From assembly GCA_020637335.1 (NCBI GenBank), contig JACJWC010000020.1:1-64000 (forward strand): a stretch of DNA of 64,000 bases, read 5' to 3'. The notes under the pieces were generated by a model. That model was not told the origin of the DNA and ran no database searches. It saw only the letters and a program-made list of their open reading frames with translations. Shown here in pieces: positions 7,601 through 17,700 of this stretch. The position numbers and the translations under genes are program-made. Source of the DNA: Acidobacteriota bacterium. GTDB lineage: Bacteria > Acidobacteriota > Holophagae > Acanthopleuribacterales > Acanthopleuribacteraceae. The number at the start of each line of letters is the position of its first letter. Position 1 is the stretch's first letter.

Positions 7601-10600
7601 GCCGTGTGTTCCTGAAGGTTATTGAACGGTAGATAAATGATGGAAGATTTCAAATCCTGGATTGTCGAAGGTGCTTGGTTTAGATACCTAATTTCCAATC
7701 CCCAATTTTGTAGCACATCCGGCGACACATTATTGACGATTAGGCTTGCAGGTGAATCCTCCTCCTGTTCAAAAAACGCGTTAACCAAACCATCCGGATT
7801 TACAGCAATCCGTGCAAAAATCAAAGCTTGGACCTGTCCACCCGGAGCTTGACCTCGCCAAACATGGTTCATCCTGGCCTGGCGTAACTCAGCAGGGAGA
7901 TCATTGACGTTATCAAAAAACAATGTGGGCGCGGGAATAATCGTGTAATGTGTGCGCGAATACCGCAAGGAACCAATTTGGTGCCCTAATTCCCCTGCAG
8001 GCAATACGGCCACAACTCTACCGCGGCTGTCAGGTTCATAAACGGTTTCTACATAACTGTTTTGACCGTCATTGCCCAACATTTGGATATATTGATGGTT
8101 TTCATTGCCGTTTGGACCAAATCCGGTGGCCGTATAATTCGAGGAATTCGACCAAAAACTTTGACTTTCCTGGAAAACACTTGTTCTGCTTTTCCCGATT
8201 GCGAATTTCGTATACCTTCCAACACCGGATTGGGCCGAAAAAGTATCAGAAATAAAGAGGCCTGATGGTGATTTTGTGGGCCGCCCTAAGGCATCCAAAA
8301 GCCCTTCGTGATTGACGCCCATTTTATTGAAATCGGCTGAAGTTGGTGCGTGGCTCCCGATGCGGTGAGCGCCATTGCCACGTCCCAGCCGATCAAAAAA
8401 TTGAGCCGTCAATACCGATTGGTTTCCGTTAGCATCCAGGTAGGAAATGTTAAGCAGCCTGTTATTATTCGCATCCGTGGTTTGGAGCAGGTCGGACATA
8501 ACGATGTTGTGGCTGATCGCTGTGGCTTGGTTGGGTACGCTGGCCACCCCGCCTTTTTCCAATTCGCTTTGAGGAACAAAGACAAAGGCTGCGAAATTAT
8601 CGCCTTCCGTTTGGTAAAAGACGTTTTCTCCCGTTTGGGTCCAGCTTTTGGCTGTCTGGATAACGGCCCGCTGCCGCTGATCGTAGCGGAAGGGCGATTG
8701 GGTGCCCCTTAAATGGTCGGGGAACGGAACAACAAAAATGTTGTGTTTGGAGTTGCGGAATTTTTTGGTGGCGTCCAGGCTCCACTCGAAAACTGCATAA
8801 ACATGGGTAGGAATGGACCCTTGAAGATCCGTGTCGCTGATGACCGATTTGCCAATGCCCCAAATCTGGGTATGGCTCCCGCGTGGGGATTGGGCCGGTT
8901 GAAGCACAAACGGTTCAGGTCCGTAACTTTTGGCCAGGGCGGATTGCAATGTAGCATCGAAAACCTCGGGTAGCGGGTCTTCCGCATTCCATCCACTGTT
9001 TAAGTTAGCCGGTGAAATAATTCCGGAAATCGGAGGTAAATCGTTTTCAACTTCGACCGTGCGGCTGAATTGATTGTTGGTTTCATCATATTCTGTGACG
9101 GCCTGGTTGAGATCCGCTGTGACCAATAGGCTAAAGGTCCCGCCTTGGGTGGGCATCCAATTTGGAGAAATCAGCCCTTCAAAAGATTCGCCCGGCGCCA
9201 AAGATTTGGGCGTAACGCCATCGGGTTGCAGAACTTGGAAAACGCCGGACGCTGTGCCATTAATCGCCAGACCCACCTCAATCAAAACGCCAGCAGGTGT
9301 TGCCAGGTCTCCTCGGTTTTTAAGCGTTGCGTAAACTTGAACCGGATTGCCAACCGTTAAGGTTTCTGGGACGGTTCGGATGTCGGTCATGACCAAGTCG
9401 ACAATATTGGCCGTGGCGGTCAGGGTTTCGCTGCGTTCATTATTCGACTCATTGGATTCTGGAATGGTTTGGTTGGGATCCACCAAAACGGTGAATGAAT
9501 GGGGATTGGCATCTGGAACGGACCAAATGACGACAAAATGATGGCTTGTCGTTGCACCTGCAGCCAATGAGATTGGGTTCCCATTGGAATCCTGAATCGT
9601 TTCAAGCGCCGAAGGTGAGCCATCAATGCTCAAGCGAAGCGCGATAGGACCGGTTGCACTCGAGAGTCCAATATTTTCAATCCGCGCTTCAATTTGAACG
9701 CCTTCGCCGACCAACGGCGCATTGGGCGAAAAAATCAAATCGGAAACAACGAGGTCGGGACCTGTGTTCTGTCCAACCGTTACATTCTGGGTCAACGTGT
9801 TGTTTTGTTCGTTGGACTCCGCAACCGTGTTGGTGGGGTCCGCTTTTAATTCCACAGCATAAGCGCCAGAAGAAGGCGGAACCCACGCCGTGGTAAATGT
9901 AAACGTATGGGATTGTCCCGGGCCCAAATTAATCGGTGACCCGTTCTGCTCAAGGCTAAGGACCTGTAAAGAAACCCCGTTTATCTTGGCCTCAACCCGC
10001 AAAGGCGTTCCACTGGAAACGGCCCCCTGGTTTGTGATGGTCGCGCCAATTTGAACGGAATTACCGGCTTGGGGAGCGCTGGGATTAATAACTAGATCAC
10101 TGAGGACCAGGTCCGGTTGCGACACATTGAGGGTCGCCGTGTTGTTGTTTTCGACGATTTCACTAATCGTTTCGGGGGCGTCAACCTTGGCCAGGAGAGA
10201 ATGACTGTTGCCTGCCGGCCAGGTGAAGGTAACGGACCCATAAAAGGATTCACCAGCACGTAAATGAAAACGCGAGATGGGTTCGCCTGGGTTGCCCTCA
10301 ATAAATTCGACAATAAATGAGGTTGTTAGGGTACTTGCACCGTCCAAGTACAAGGCCGTTTCAATTTCTGTTTCGTGGGGCGTGGCAACCGAACCCTGGT
10401 TTTTGACCGTGATATAGGCCGTCACCGTGGACCCGGCGTTCGGCGACGCAGGGCTGACATTAAATGCGCTGATCACCAAATCTACATTGGGAACGTTGTT
10501 GACATTGGTGGACTCCGTTCGGCTGTTGTTGTTCTCGCTTTGCTCTGTGAGGATACCCGTCGCATCTGCAGTAGCGGAAAGGCTATTGGTTCCAGCCGTA

Positions 10601-13600
10601 ACTGGGGTCCAAGACGTAGCAACGTTCACCGATTGATTCGGGCTAATGGCCGGAGTCGTCACATCTAGAACCTGACCACCGGCATTAAAGCGCAGAATTG
10701 TGCCTGCAGGTGCGGTCAAATTACCTGCATTGCGAACTACCGCAGTTAATTGGGTGGACAGACCAACAGTTGTTGGGTCTGGGTTGAGGACAATGTCCTG
10801 AACCAAAAGGTCGGGTGCACTTAGAACATTACGTATCAGGGTATTGTTGTTATTGTCCGTTTCGACGATTGTCCCGGGATAATCAACCCATGCTTTTACG
10901 CTGTGGGCATTAGCATCGTTAGGCCAGACAAAGGAAATCGTGTCTGAATAGGTTTCACCTGGATGAATTCGGGTTCGGTCGATGGGTTCGCCCGGTGGGC
11001 CCTCAATGACCAAAAACAAGAACTGGCCGCGCGGGTTGGATTCGTTATCCAAAAATAATCCGGTAAATATTTCCCCATCGGCCTGAGAGGAAACGGTCCC
11101 CACATTTTGGATGGTAATGGACGCATTTACGGTCTGGCCTGCAGTAGGATACTGGGGCGTCAAAATCATGCTGGACACTACCAAATCCACGTTCGGCAGG
11201 GCATTCACTGTGAAATTTTCTGTTCGTGCATTGTTGGATTCGTTTTGTTCAGCGATCGCGTTGGCGCTATCCGCAACCGCCTGAACCGCAATACTGCCGG
11301 CGGTGCTGGGGGTCCAGGACACGCTCACGTCAGCCGTTTGTCCAACCGCAATGGCCGGTGTGGCTGCATTGAGGGTCTGCCCCCCAAGCGTGAACCGGGT
11401 GTTGGATGCAGGCGCATTTACGTTGCCCAGATTTCGCACACGGGCAGAAACCTGGGTAACTTGTGAAACGATGGTTGGGTCCGGATTGATCCAAATATCC
11501 TGAACACTTAGATCAGGGGCTTGACTGACACTGATCGAATATTCGTTATTGTTCTCGTTGGACTCGACAATTTGGGCCGGATAGTCGATTTTGGCACGCA
11601 CTGTATGGGCATTAGCATCATTCGGCCATATAAAGGAAACCGTATCTGAAAACGTTTCACCGGCATGCATCCGCAAACGTTCAATCGGTTCTTGAGGGGT
11701 ACCTTCCCAAACCAAAAAGATAAAGGATGTGCGCGGGCTGGTCTCGGAATCGACGAAAAGACCCGTTTCAACCTCAATGTCTAAAGGTGTAGCCACACTG
11801 CCTGTATTTTGAATATTGATTGTTGCCTGGACAGTTTGGCCCGCCGTCGGGAAAGCCGGATTCAGGTAAATGGAAGTAACCACCAAGTCAGGTTTGGGTT
11901 GCGGGGTCAGAATCGTAATAGTTTCGCTTCGCGTATTGTTGCTTTCGTTCAGTTCGGTGATAACACCCAGACGATCTGCAGTCGCAGAAAACGAGACCGT
12001 GCCATTGGTGGTCGGCGTCCAATTCACGGAACCCGTCATGGTGGCACCAACTGCCAAACCGCCAATATTAAAATCACCGCGCAAAGAGCCTGCGACATAT
12101 ACCCCAGTCACAGCGCCTGATGGCACCGGTGCATTGCCAGTATTGCGGACCCGAGCAAACCACGTGACCGGGTAGGACTGTTCAGGACTCGAAGGGCTGC
12201 TCCACACATCTTCTACCAGAAGATCGGGCCCAATCGTGCCAACCGCCTGGGTGCGCTCATTGTTGGTTTCGTTGGATTCACTGACCGCGTTCAGATCATC
12301 GACAACTGCCCTTAGGGTATAGGACCCAGCATTGGGCCAGGTGAAGGTGCGAGACGCACTAAATGTTTCACCGGCAAGCATATAGGTGCGCGATCCGTTA
12401 CTAAATACAAAACTATTTTTTAGGCTGCTATCGAGATAAATCCCCGTGCGGATGGAAGCCCCATTCGGCGTATTGCCGGAACCGGTGTTTTGGATACCCA
12501 CCGTTACCGTGACTGTAGAACCCGGCGTTGGCGATGCAGGGCTGATCGAGAGGTTGGTGACGACAAGATCGGGCGGAGCCGCAACCACATTAACCGTTTC
12601 GGTGCGGCTGTTGTTGACTTCAATCGCTTCATTGACCAACCCTGTTCGATCAGCTTCAGCCCGTAAACTGTAGGAACCCGCATTGGGTGGTGTCCAGGTC
12701 ACTGAAACATCCTGAGTCCCATTCAACGCAAGGCTGGACACATTGATGTTGCCCTGAAGAACATCATTAACAAAGATGCCAGCAACCGAAGCCGGAGCTG
12801 TTGCAGCGCCCACATTCTTGACCCGGGCAAACCATTGCGTCGACTGACCTGCGGTTGGGGTTGCCGGAGAGGTCCAGACATCCTCAACAATGAGATCCGG
12901 CTTACTTTCGACCACCACATAGTTGGAATTGTTACCCTCATTGGATTCAGCAATTACCGCTTCAAAATCTACATATCCGATCAAGGTGTGGGAGCTGCCC
13001 GTATTGGGCCAGGTGAAATTGGCACTTCCGGTGAAGGACTCCCCTGCTTGCAAGTGATATCGTTCAATCGGTTCAAGTGGGGACCCTTCCATTACAAAAA
13101 ACAAAAATTGACTTTTGTATGTGCCATCTAAATAGAAATTGGTGAAAAATTCTTGGCCAACGGGAGTACGCACGGAGCCCTGGTTCTTGATCGTGGCATA
13201 GGCGGTAACTGTTGTACCCGGTTGCGGATTGGCTGGCGTAATCCATACAGACTGTACGATTAAATCCGGTTGAGGTGAGGGTGCATTGACGGTCACGTTT
13301 TCCGTGCGCGAGTTATTAGTCTCATTGCTCTCCCCAACCGCGCCTAAACGGTCCGCCGTGGCTTGGAGGCTAAAAGTTCCGCTGCTCGAAGGCGTCCAAT
13401 TGACACTTCCTTCGGCGGAGCCCCCACCCGAAATGGTGCCGTGAACGATATCGCCCAAGAATGAGCCATTCACATAGAGACCGGTTCGGCTTGAAGCCGC
13501 ATTGGCCGATCCGCTGTTTTGGGTGCGCGCAAACACCTGAACAGACTGGCCCTGAACAGGTGAGGCTGGTACCGTCCAAATGTCTTGGACATACAAATCC

Positions 13601-14715
13601 GGTTGTGGCGCCGGCGGATTGACGGTCACGGTTTCGGTTCGACTATTATTCGTTTCGTTACTTTCGGCAATTGCACTCAAGCGATCAGCGGTTGCTTGAA
13701 ACGAAAACGAACCACTCGTTGACGGCGTCCAAGCGACCGATCCTTCAGCAGATGCGCCTGCAGCAATCGAACCGTGGATGATGTCGCCGATAAAAGAACC
13801 GTTAATATATAGGCCGGTGCGACTTCCGGAGGCTGCATTGGCAGACCCGAGGTTTTGGACCCGCGCATACCATTGAACCGATTGGCCTTGGGTGGGGCTG
13901 GCCGGAACGGTCCAAACATCCTGAACAAACAAATCCGGGTATTGCGCCTGCGTCCCAACCGTAACGGTTTCAGTACGCCCGTTATTGCTCTCATTGGTTT
14001 CGGCAATTTCACCCAAACGATCTGCAGCAGCAAAAAAACTTAAATTCCCACTATTGGTTGGGGTCCAGGAAACACTGCCTTCCGCAGTTGACCCCGCCGG
14101 AAGAACGCCATGGACAACGTCACCGATCAACGAACCAGCGACATACAGACCTGTCCGGCTTGAAGCCGCACTTGATGACCCAATATTCTGTATGCGCGCA
14201 AACCATTGCGTTGATTGGCCTTGGGTGGGTGATGCAGGAACGGTCCAAATATCCAGAACAACGAGGTCCGGGTTTGCGGGACTGATGGTGAGCGAACGAG
14301 TATTGTTGCTCTCATTGGTTTCGGCAATCACCGACTGATCGTCCACCTGGGCAAGCACGGTGTGACCCCCGGTGCCACTCGGCCAGGTAAAAGTCACCGA
14401 GTCGGTAAAGGATTCGTTGGCTTTAATATGCCAGCGATCAATCGGCTCTAAAGGCGAACCTTCCATCACCAGGAAATAAAAGCCCGATTTGTAAGTACCA
14501 TCCAAATAAACACCCGTGCGAAACATTTCGCCAAAAGGGGTGCTGTTCGGCCCATTATTTTTGATGGTTACCGTCGCAGTTACCGTTTGGCCCGGGCTTG
14601 GGCTGGCGGGATTTATCGATAATCCAGTCACAACCAGGTCATTGGCCGCAAAAGCAAGACCTGACATCAACAGTAAATAGAGATAGAACTTCCGTGCAGA
14701 TTTCAGCATCGACAT
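4654..14715 (-). CDS. Exported giant RHS protein B1: 16 CARDB repeats, RHS core, GIY-YIG-like C terminus
   Basis: About 3350 residues. Three ATGs cluster at 14724, 14715 and 14709. The one at 14715 has GAGG nine bases upstream, while the first sits on top of that signal; numbering below uses 14724. A Sec signal peptide (KFYLYLLLMSGLAFAA) comes first. Sixteen CARDB-type Ig-like repeats follow (about 27-1890), each opening like PDLVVxDIWxxPASPxxGQ. A linker and the RHS/YD-repeat region follow. The core ends with GRFISVDP and NNPLSFVDPDG, the conserved RHS boundary after which effectors vary. The 233-residue C terminus begins GVIYIVRG and continues TYVGQTAQELQARISKH, the GIY-YIG nuclease pattern (Y3127, Y3140, R3151, H3155, with glutamates near 3193-3200). 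It follows A1 by 24-33 bp on the same strand. No immunity-like gene lies downstream. Nuclease activity is inferred. Confidence 0.88.
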   Translation of the reverse strand: MSMLKSARKFYLYLLLMSGLAFAANDLVVTGLSINPASPSPGQTVTATVTIKNNGPNSTPFGEMFRTGVYLDGTYKSGFYFLVMEGSPLEPIDRWHIKANESFTDSVTFTWPSGTGGHTVLAQVDDQSVIAETNESNNTRSLTISPANPDLVVLDIWTVPASPTQGQSTQWFARIQNIGSSSAASSRTGLYVAGSLIGDVVHGVLPAGSTAEGSVSWTPTNSGNLSFFAAADRLGEIAETNESNNGRTETVTVGTQAQYPDLFVQDVWTVPASPTQGQSVQWYARVQNLGSANAASGSRTGLYINGSFIGDIIHGSIAAGASAEGSVAWTPSTSGSFSFQATADRLSAIAESNETNNSRTETVTVNPPAPQPDLYVQDIWTVPASPVQGQSVQVFARTQNSGSANAASSRTGLYVNGSFLGDIVHGTISGGGSAEGSVNWTPSSSGTFSLQATADRLGAVGESNETNNSRTENVTVNAPSPQPDLIVQSVWITPANPQPGTTVTAYATIKNQGSVRTPVGQEFFTNFYLDGTYKSQFLFFVMEGSPLEPIERYHLQAGESFTGSANFTWPNTGSSHTLIGYVDFEAVIAESNEGNNSNYVVVESKPDLIVEDVWTSPATPTAGQSTQWFARVKNVGAATAPASVAGIFVNDVLQGNINVSSLALNGTQDVSVTWTPPNAGSYSLRAEADRTGLVNEAIEVNNSRTETVNVVAAPPDLVVTNLSISPASPTPGSTVTVTVGIQNTGSGNTPNGASIRTGIYLDSSLKNSFVFSNGSRTYMLAGETFSASRTFTWPNAGSYTLRAVVDDLNAVSESNETNNERTQAVGTIGPDLLVEDVWSSPSSPEQSYPVTWFARVRNTGNAPVPSGAVTGVYVAGSLRGDFNIGGLAVGATMTGSVNWTPTTNGTVSFSATADRLGVITELNESNNTRSETITILTPQPKPDLVVTSIYLNPAFPTAGQTVQATINIQNTGSVATPLDIEVETGLFVDSETSPRTSFIFLVWEGTPQEPIERLRMHAGETFSDTVSFIWPNDANAHTVRAKIDYPAQIVESNENNNEYSISVSQAPDLSVQDIWINPDPTIVSQVTQVSARVRNLGNVNAPASNTRFTLGGQTLNAATPAIAVGQTADVSVSWTPSTAGSIAVQAVADSANAIAEQNESNNARTENFTVNALPNVDLVVSSMILTPQYPTAGQTVNASITIQNVGTVSSQADGEIFTGLFLDNESNPRGQFLFLVIEGPPGEPIDRTRIHPGETYSDTISFVWPNDANAHSVKAWVDYPGTIVETDNNNNTLIRNVLSAPDLLVQDIVLNPDPTTVGLSTQLTAVVRNAGNLTAPAGTILRFNAGGQVLDVTTPAISPNQSVNVATSWTPVTAGTNSLSATADATGILTEQSENNNSRTESTNVNNVPNVDLVISAFNVSPASPNAGSTVTAYITVKNQGSVATPHETEIETALYLDGASTLTTSFIVEFIEGNPGEPISRFHLRAGESFYGSVTFTWPAGNSHSLLAKVDAPETISEIVENNNTATLNVSQPDLVLSDLVINPSAPQAGNSVQIGATITNQGAVSSGTPLRVEAKINGVSLQVLSLEQNGSPINLGPGQSHTFTFTTAWVPPSSGAYAVELKADPTNTVAESNEQNNTLTQNVTVGQNTGPDLVVSDLIFSPNAPLVGEGVQIEARIENIGLSSATGPIALRLSIDGSPSALETIQDSNGNPISLAAGATTSHHFVVIWSVPDANPHSFTVLVDPNQTIPESNESNNERSETLTATANIVDLVMTDIRTVPETLTVGNPVQVYATLKNRGDLATPAGVLIEVGLAINGTASGVFQVLQPDGVTPKSLAPGESFEGLISPNWMPTQGGTFSLLVTADLNQAVTEYDETNNQFSRTVEVENDLPPISGIISPANLNSGWNAEDPLPEVFDATLQSALAKSYGPEPFVLQPAQSPRGSHTQIWGIGKSVISDTDLQGSIPTHVYAVFEWSLDATKKFRNSKHNIFVVPFPDHLRGTQSPFRYDQRQRAVIQTAKSWTQTGENVFYQTEGDNFAAFVFVPQSELEKGGVASVPNQATAISHNIVMSDLLQTTDANNNRLLNISYLDANGNQSVLTAQFFDRLGRGNGAHRIGSHAPTSADFNKMGVNHEGLLDALGRPTKSPSGLFISDTFSAQSGVGRYTKFAIGKSRTSVFQESQSFWSNSSNYTATGFGPNGNENHQYIQMLGNDGQNSYVETVYEPDSRGRVVAVLPAGELGHQIGSLRYSRTHYTIIPAPTLFFDNVNDLPAELRQARMNHVWRGQAPGGQVQALIFARIAVNPDGLVNAFFEQEEDSPASLIVNNVSPDVLQNWGLEIRYLNQAPSTIQDLKSSIIYLPFNNLQEHTAFINKNNGNSINIVTYQQYDRFNRLRAKYPPLALNLQSSSNGWSVELVPSNARYASLYSYNNKDQLIQVVEPDSGITKYKYNRRGQIRFSQNSMLAARGYWFETISDSQDRVVQTRIIQASEASIDNYVEQTPGAVSVVSESTSQFIFDAYSPDQEVLPFGPVIWPTVENLLEKYPFQSSISFGTPIGKLTQTNDAYSSERQYFDELGRVVCRVMIQKDLSEPQIFWAKYRRFDGAVEQTYYENADAAYGYEFDNWERLVRIWDLKPVSRRFNIFVGHKTSLNSTYFSSYAAIGPLVDEASGLNAFEPPIKWAEYQYGPTGEVAVAQYGDSQKSGGSYGQAVLGKFVTDVRGQSLKTQIVYQGQNVYQSEYDYFGQNNLQPPVTNYSGYISKTREQYVSQIAYSEIQNEYEYDGLGQIILAKSEFIQSGGNRLSQYQYQYDRNGNRTYEKRNNPLLPTGFDGRQFEYFHQLVPNHNRIASVSQNVQGVNSSYINFENGNSSLYDEIGNVIGFQTVESSGVTKTIRLHYDDYRNPTLPTQITSCSQCDIDGNPINSSSDPYFSDANFRYNAKGQRISRHEYFYQNGQINNLGETNSQYLPVESEVLAQWQDGRKLVRANVFAGSNRIGYKAKNQTAIYVKDQIGTTKATLNLFRQGLENALIQMAGDYDPFGITRRELFSNQGQEEPFGFNGQEKEASFGLQYFGNRYYFPEIGRFISVDPLRQFDNSYCFVGNNPLSFVDPDGMQAVPIGVIYIVRGTIDGKRVTYVGQTAQELQARISKHKWKEFIMARTTQVHTVTVSAELNISESGRQSMLSARREALGSVEERIRREVAAEPGKNLNEIRAATPENEAVWGSRHKVEYTAPKLSIRGGVRLFGLLGPDLWDAFMMARDQKIARYVQAPYVFLDEGGYFTVADEKKGWFDWHAYKIYFSGPKSGSQIEINEEEFDDFKREGQLLYGGTDIWGDFYPGLLRTELYDPNIQ

Positions 14716-14748
14716 AACAAACATCCTCTTTTCTTTACTTTTGCGGTA

Positions 14749-17700
14749 TTAAGGGTTGAAGGATTCGCCATAATGGCTGCGGTAATGCTCTGATTTCAGG
14801 TAGCCTTTGACGTCATAGACCCTGAAGAGTTGACCCCGTGCATCAAATTCGTATCGCGTCGTCCCACCCGAGGCGTTGGTCATAGAAATCATTTGTCGGT
14901 TATGCGGATGGTAGGCATAGAGGTTCACCAATGCAGCGGGCCGATAATCCACACTCCCTGGCGTACCACTGGCCGCTGGGTAAACCAACACATCGTCAAT
15001 AAATCCGTTACCCACCTGAATTTGCATGGTGTTTTGGGCGCCGCTCGGTCGGTTTAGGAGGACCCGCACCAAATTCCAACCCCAATGGGCGGGTTGTACT
15101 ATTTTGGAAGACGAGGCACTTGGAGCACTGAGGCTAACGGACACCGTTTGACCATCGCTACCCACCACGGTCACGGAACTGGTGCCTTTAACAAAGAAGC
15201 TCAACCACACTTGGTTCCGGGGATCGACGACACCTGAATAACGGTTTTGAATCGAAGCACTAAAGCTGTAATTTCCTTGGTATGCGCCAGTACCGCTATA
15301 GACTTGATTGAAGTTAGCCGGGTAATTGGCATTACGTCCTTCTAAGAATTGGGTGTTGTGAATGTTGCCGGCGGCGCCTTCAAAAGATTGGTAATAAATT
15401 TGGGCATCTTGGGCATCGCTTGCATCCAGAACCACTAGAGATTCCCCGTCCGTGTAACGATAGGCTTGGAACACATCGTTGAGTTGACGCTTTTCCAAGG
15501 TTTCCAACTGATCGCTATAGCGGGATACCATCCCACCGGCCAACCAGCGTCCGCCTCCACTCAGTGAAACGTCCAAGGTGGGCAAGGCTCCAGGTTGGCC
15601 TTCAGCAAAATAGGGCCGCATACTGACTGGCAACTCTTTCCAATCCGTACCTATATGACTGGAATCCGGCGGAATGTATTGAAAGGTAGCATCGTTCATC
15701 CAACTGGCTCCTGTGGCATCACTGCCGCGCAAGCGCCAACGGGATATTTGTCCTGCAAGCACGGGTAGGCCTGAAAGACTGCTTACCAAACTACCTGAAC
15801 CTGGATTCAGAGCGGCATTGCTCTGGAACTGGAAGGTTCCACCTTCCTGGAACAGCATATTTTTATCTGCCATGCTTTTGTTCGGTCCTTGTTGGAATAA
15901 AGCATGGCCAGGAACTGTCAGGGTGTAGCGATAAACATTCTGAGCTGTTGCACCTTGGTCAAGAAACTGCGCTTCGCTGAGTACTGGGCTTCCCGTTCGA
16001 TAATCGTAGGCCAGGTTTCGATTGGTTTTTTGCAGGCGTTGATCAGGAACTGCCGTTTCACCAGCATAGAAAAATGAGGTTTCTCGAACGGTATCATTGC
16101 GGAAGGCATTAAAGGCTTCATCAATGGAGAGCAAACCTGCATTGAAGTATAGAACGCCGCGATGACCTGGATCCGGCGATACCGCATCCAACCCCAGAAG
16201 AATGGCTTGGCTCTTCTCAAATAAAACACCTTGCGGGTATTGGGCCCCTTGAGGTGAATTAACGTCGCGAATTTGATTGTTGTTCAATTCAAAGGTCCGC
16301 AGTTGCGGGGCAAATGCAAGGGTTGGTTGATTGTCGCCATTGGGGACAAAATTCGGTTGATATTCGAAGGCTTTTTCCATGACTGGCCGCCAGGTTCCCG
16401 TTTCAGATACAAAGTCGTCAAACTCGGTCACCCGCAAGGGTTGGCCAATCAATGCCGTGTTATTCATCACCAACATGCGTTCATCGCGTTTTAAACGGAA
16501 ATACATGGCGTAGTTGTAATCCCGTGCTTTGAGTTGGTAATTGTCCACCTTGAATTCAGAAGCCACGCCGGATGCCAGTGAAAATTGAGGATCACCGGTC
16601 ATTTGTGCATCTAGACGTTCCACGCCTTGACCCGTGTTAAAGGGGTCGTAAATGAGCGGGTTGTGTGCATTGACATATTGCGTGGTGGACCAACCCGTAG
16701 GTTGACCCTGGCCAATTACCTTGGTCGTTACAAATTCATACACCACCTGAGCGCTGGGGAAATTCAGGTAAGGATGGTTTTCACTGCGCAGAATGCGCTT
16801 ATCACCACTGGGATACCCGCTAACTGCCAGGCCTGGATCGGCAAAAATAGCACCTGAATCCAACCCTGTTCCCGGTTGACCATTTTGCCAGGTGGCTGGA
16901 TCAGAATAGTAGAAGACGACGTCGTAATGATCGCCGCCTCCAGACTCCGACAAGCGCAGTTTCTGGACGCGCAAGCCGCCACCCAACACGCCAGCTCGAC
17001 CCCCACTGGAATCAAAGGCACTGGCGGGCCCTTGCGTAATGGGGTCTTTAGGAATCGTACTGGTGCTGACGGTAACCGTATCAGGTATACATGAAGAGAA
17101 AAATGCTTCTAATTGGTAATTCCAATAAATCCAATTGGCTAAATCCTCAAATGCAGAACTGTTTGTATCCAGACAATAATTTAGTCCGGAAGGAATTAGG
17201 GGAACGACGAAGCTGTTGTCCATCTCCCGGGTTGGAAATTGAACTCGGACGATGAGTTGTTCCTTCCAATCATTGGCGCCCAAACTGAAGGGTTGGTATG
17301 TGCATCGGGCCACGAGCCAGTTTCGAAAGGCTGCAAAGTTTGCTTTTTCGCACTCACCCCGATCCATTCCGGCTTGAATTTGGGCGCTGGTCAACCAGAC
17401 CGTAGGCGTATCGGGCACAGCAATGGGAAAGAAACGAACACGAACCGAATTGATCAATTGCCCTTGTGCATCGTGGAGCCAATCCATGGCAATGCGCAAG
17501 CCTTCCGAATCAATCAACCGCAGATCTTGGCCCACGCGGTTAACGCCAACTTGATGATGGGCGCGCTCCGTTCGAAAAGCAGACTCCCCGTTCACCAGGA
17601 CCTCTCTGACGTAGGTACTTTCCATGGTAACGAAGGTCGAAGAAAACCCGCTGGGATTGGCTGGCGAGGAAAGGGGAATCGGTGCAAATAAATTCTGAAT

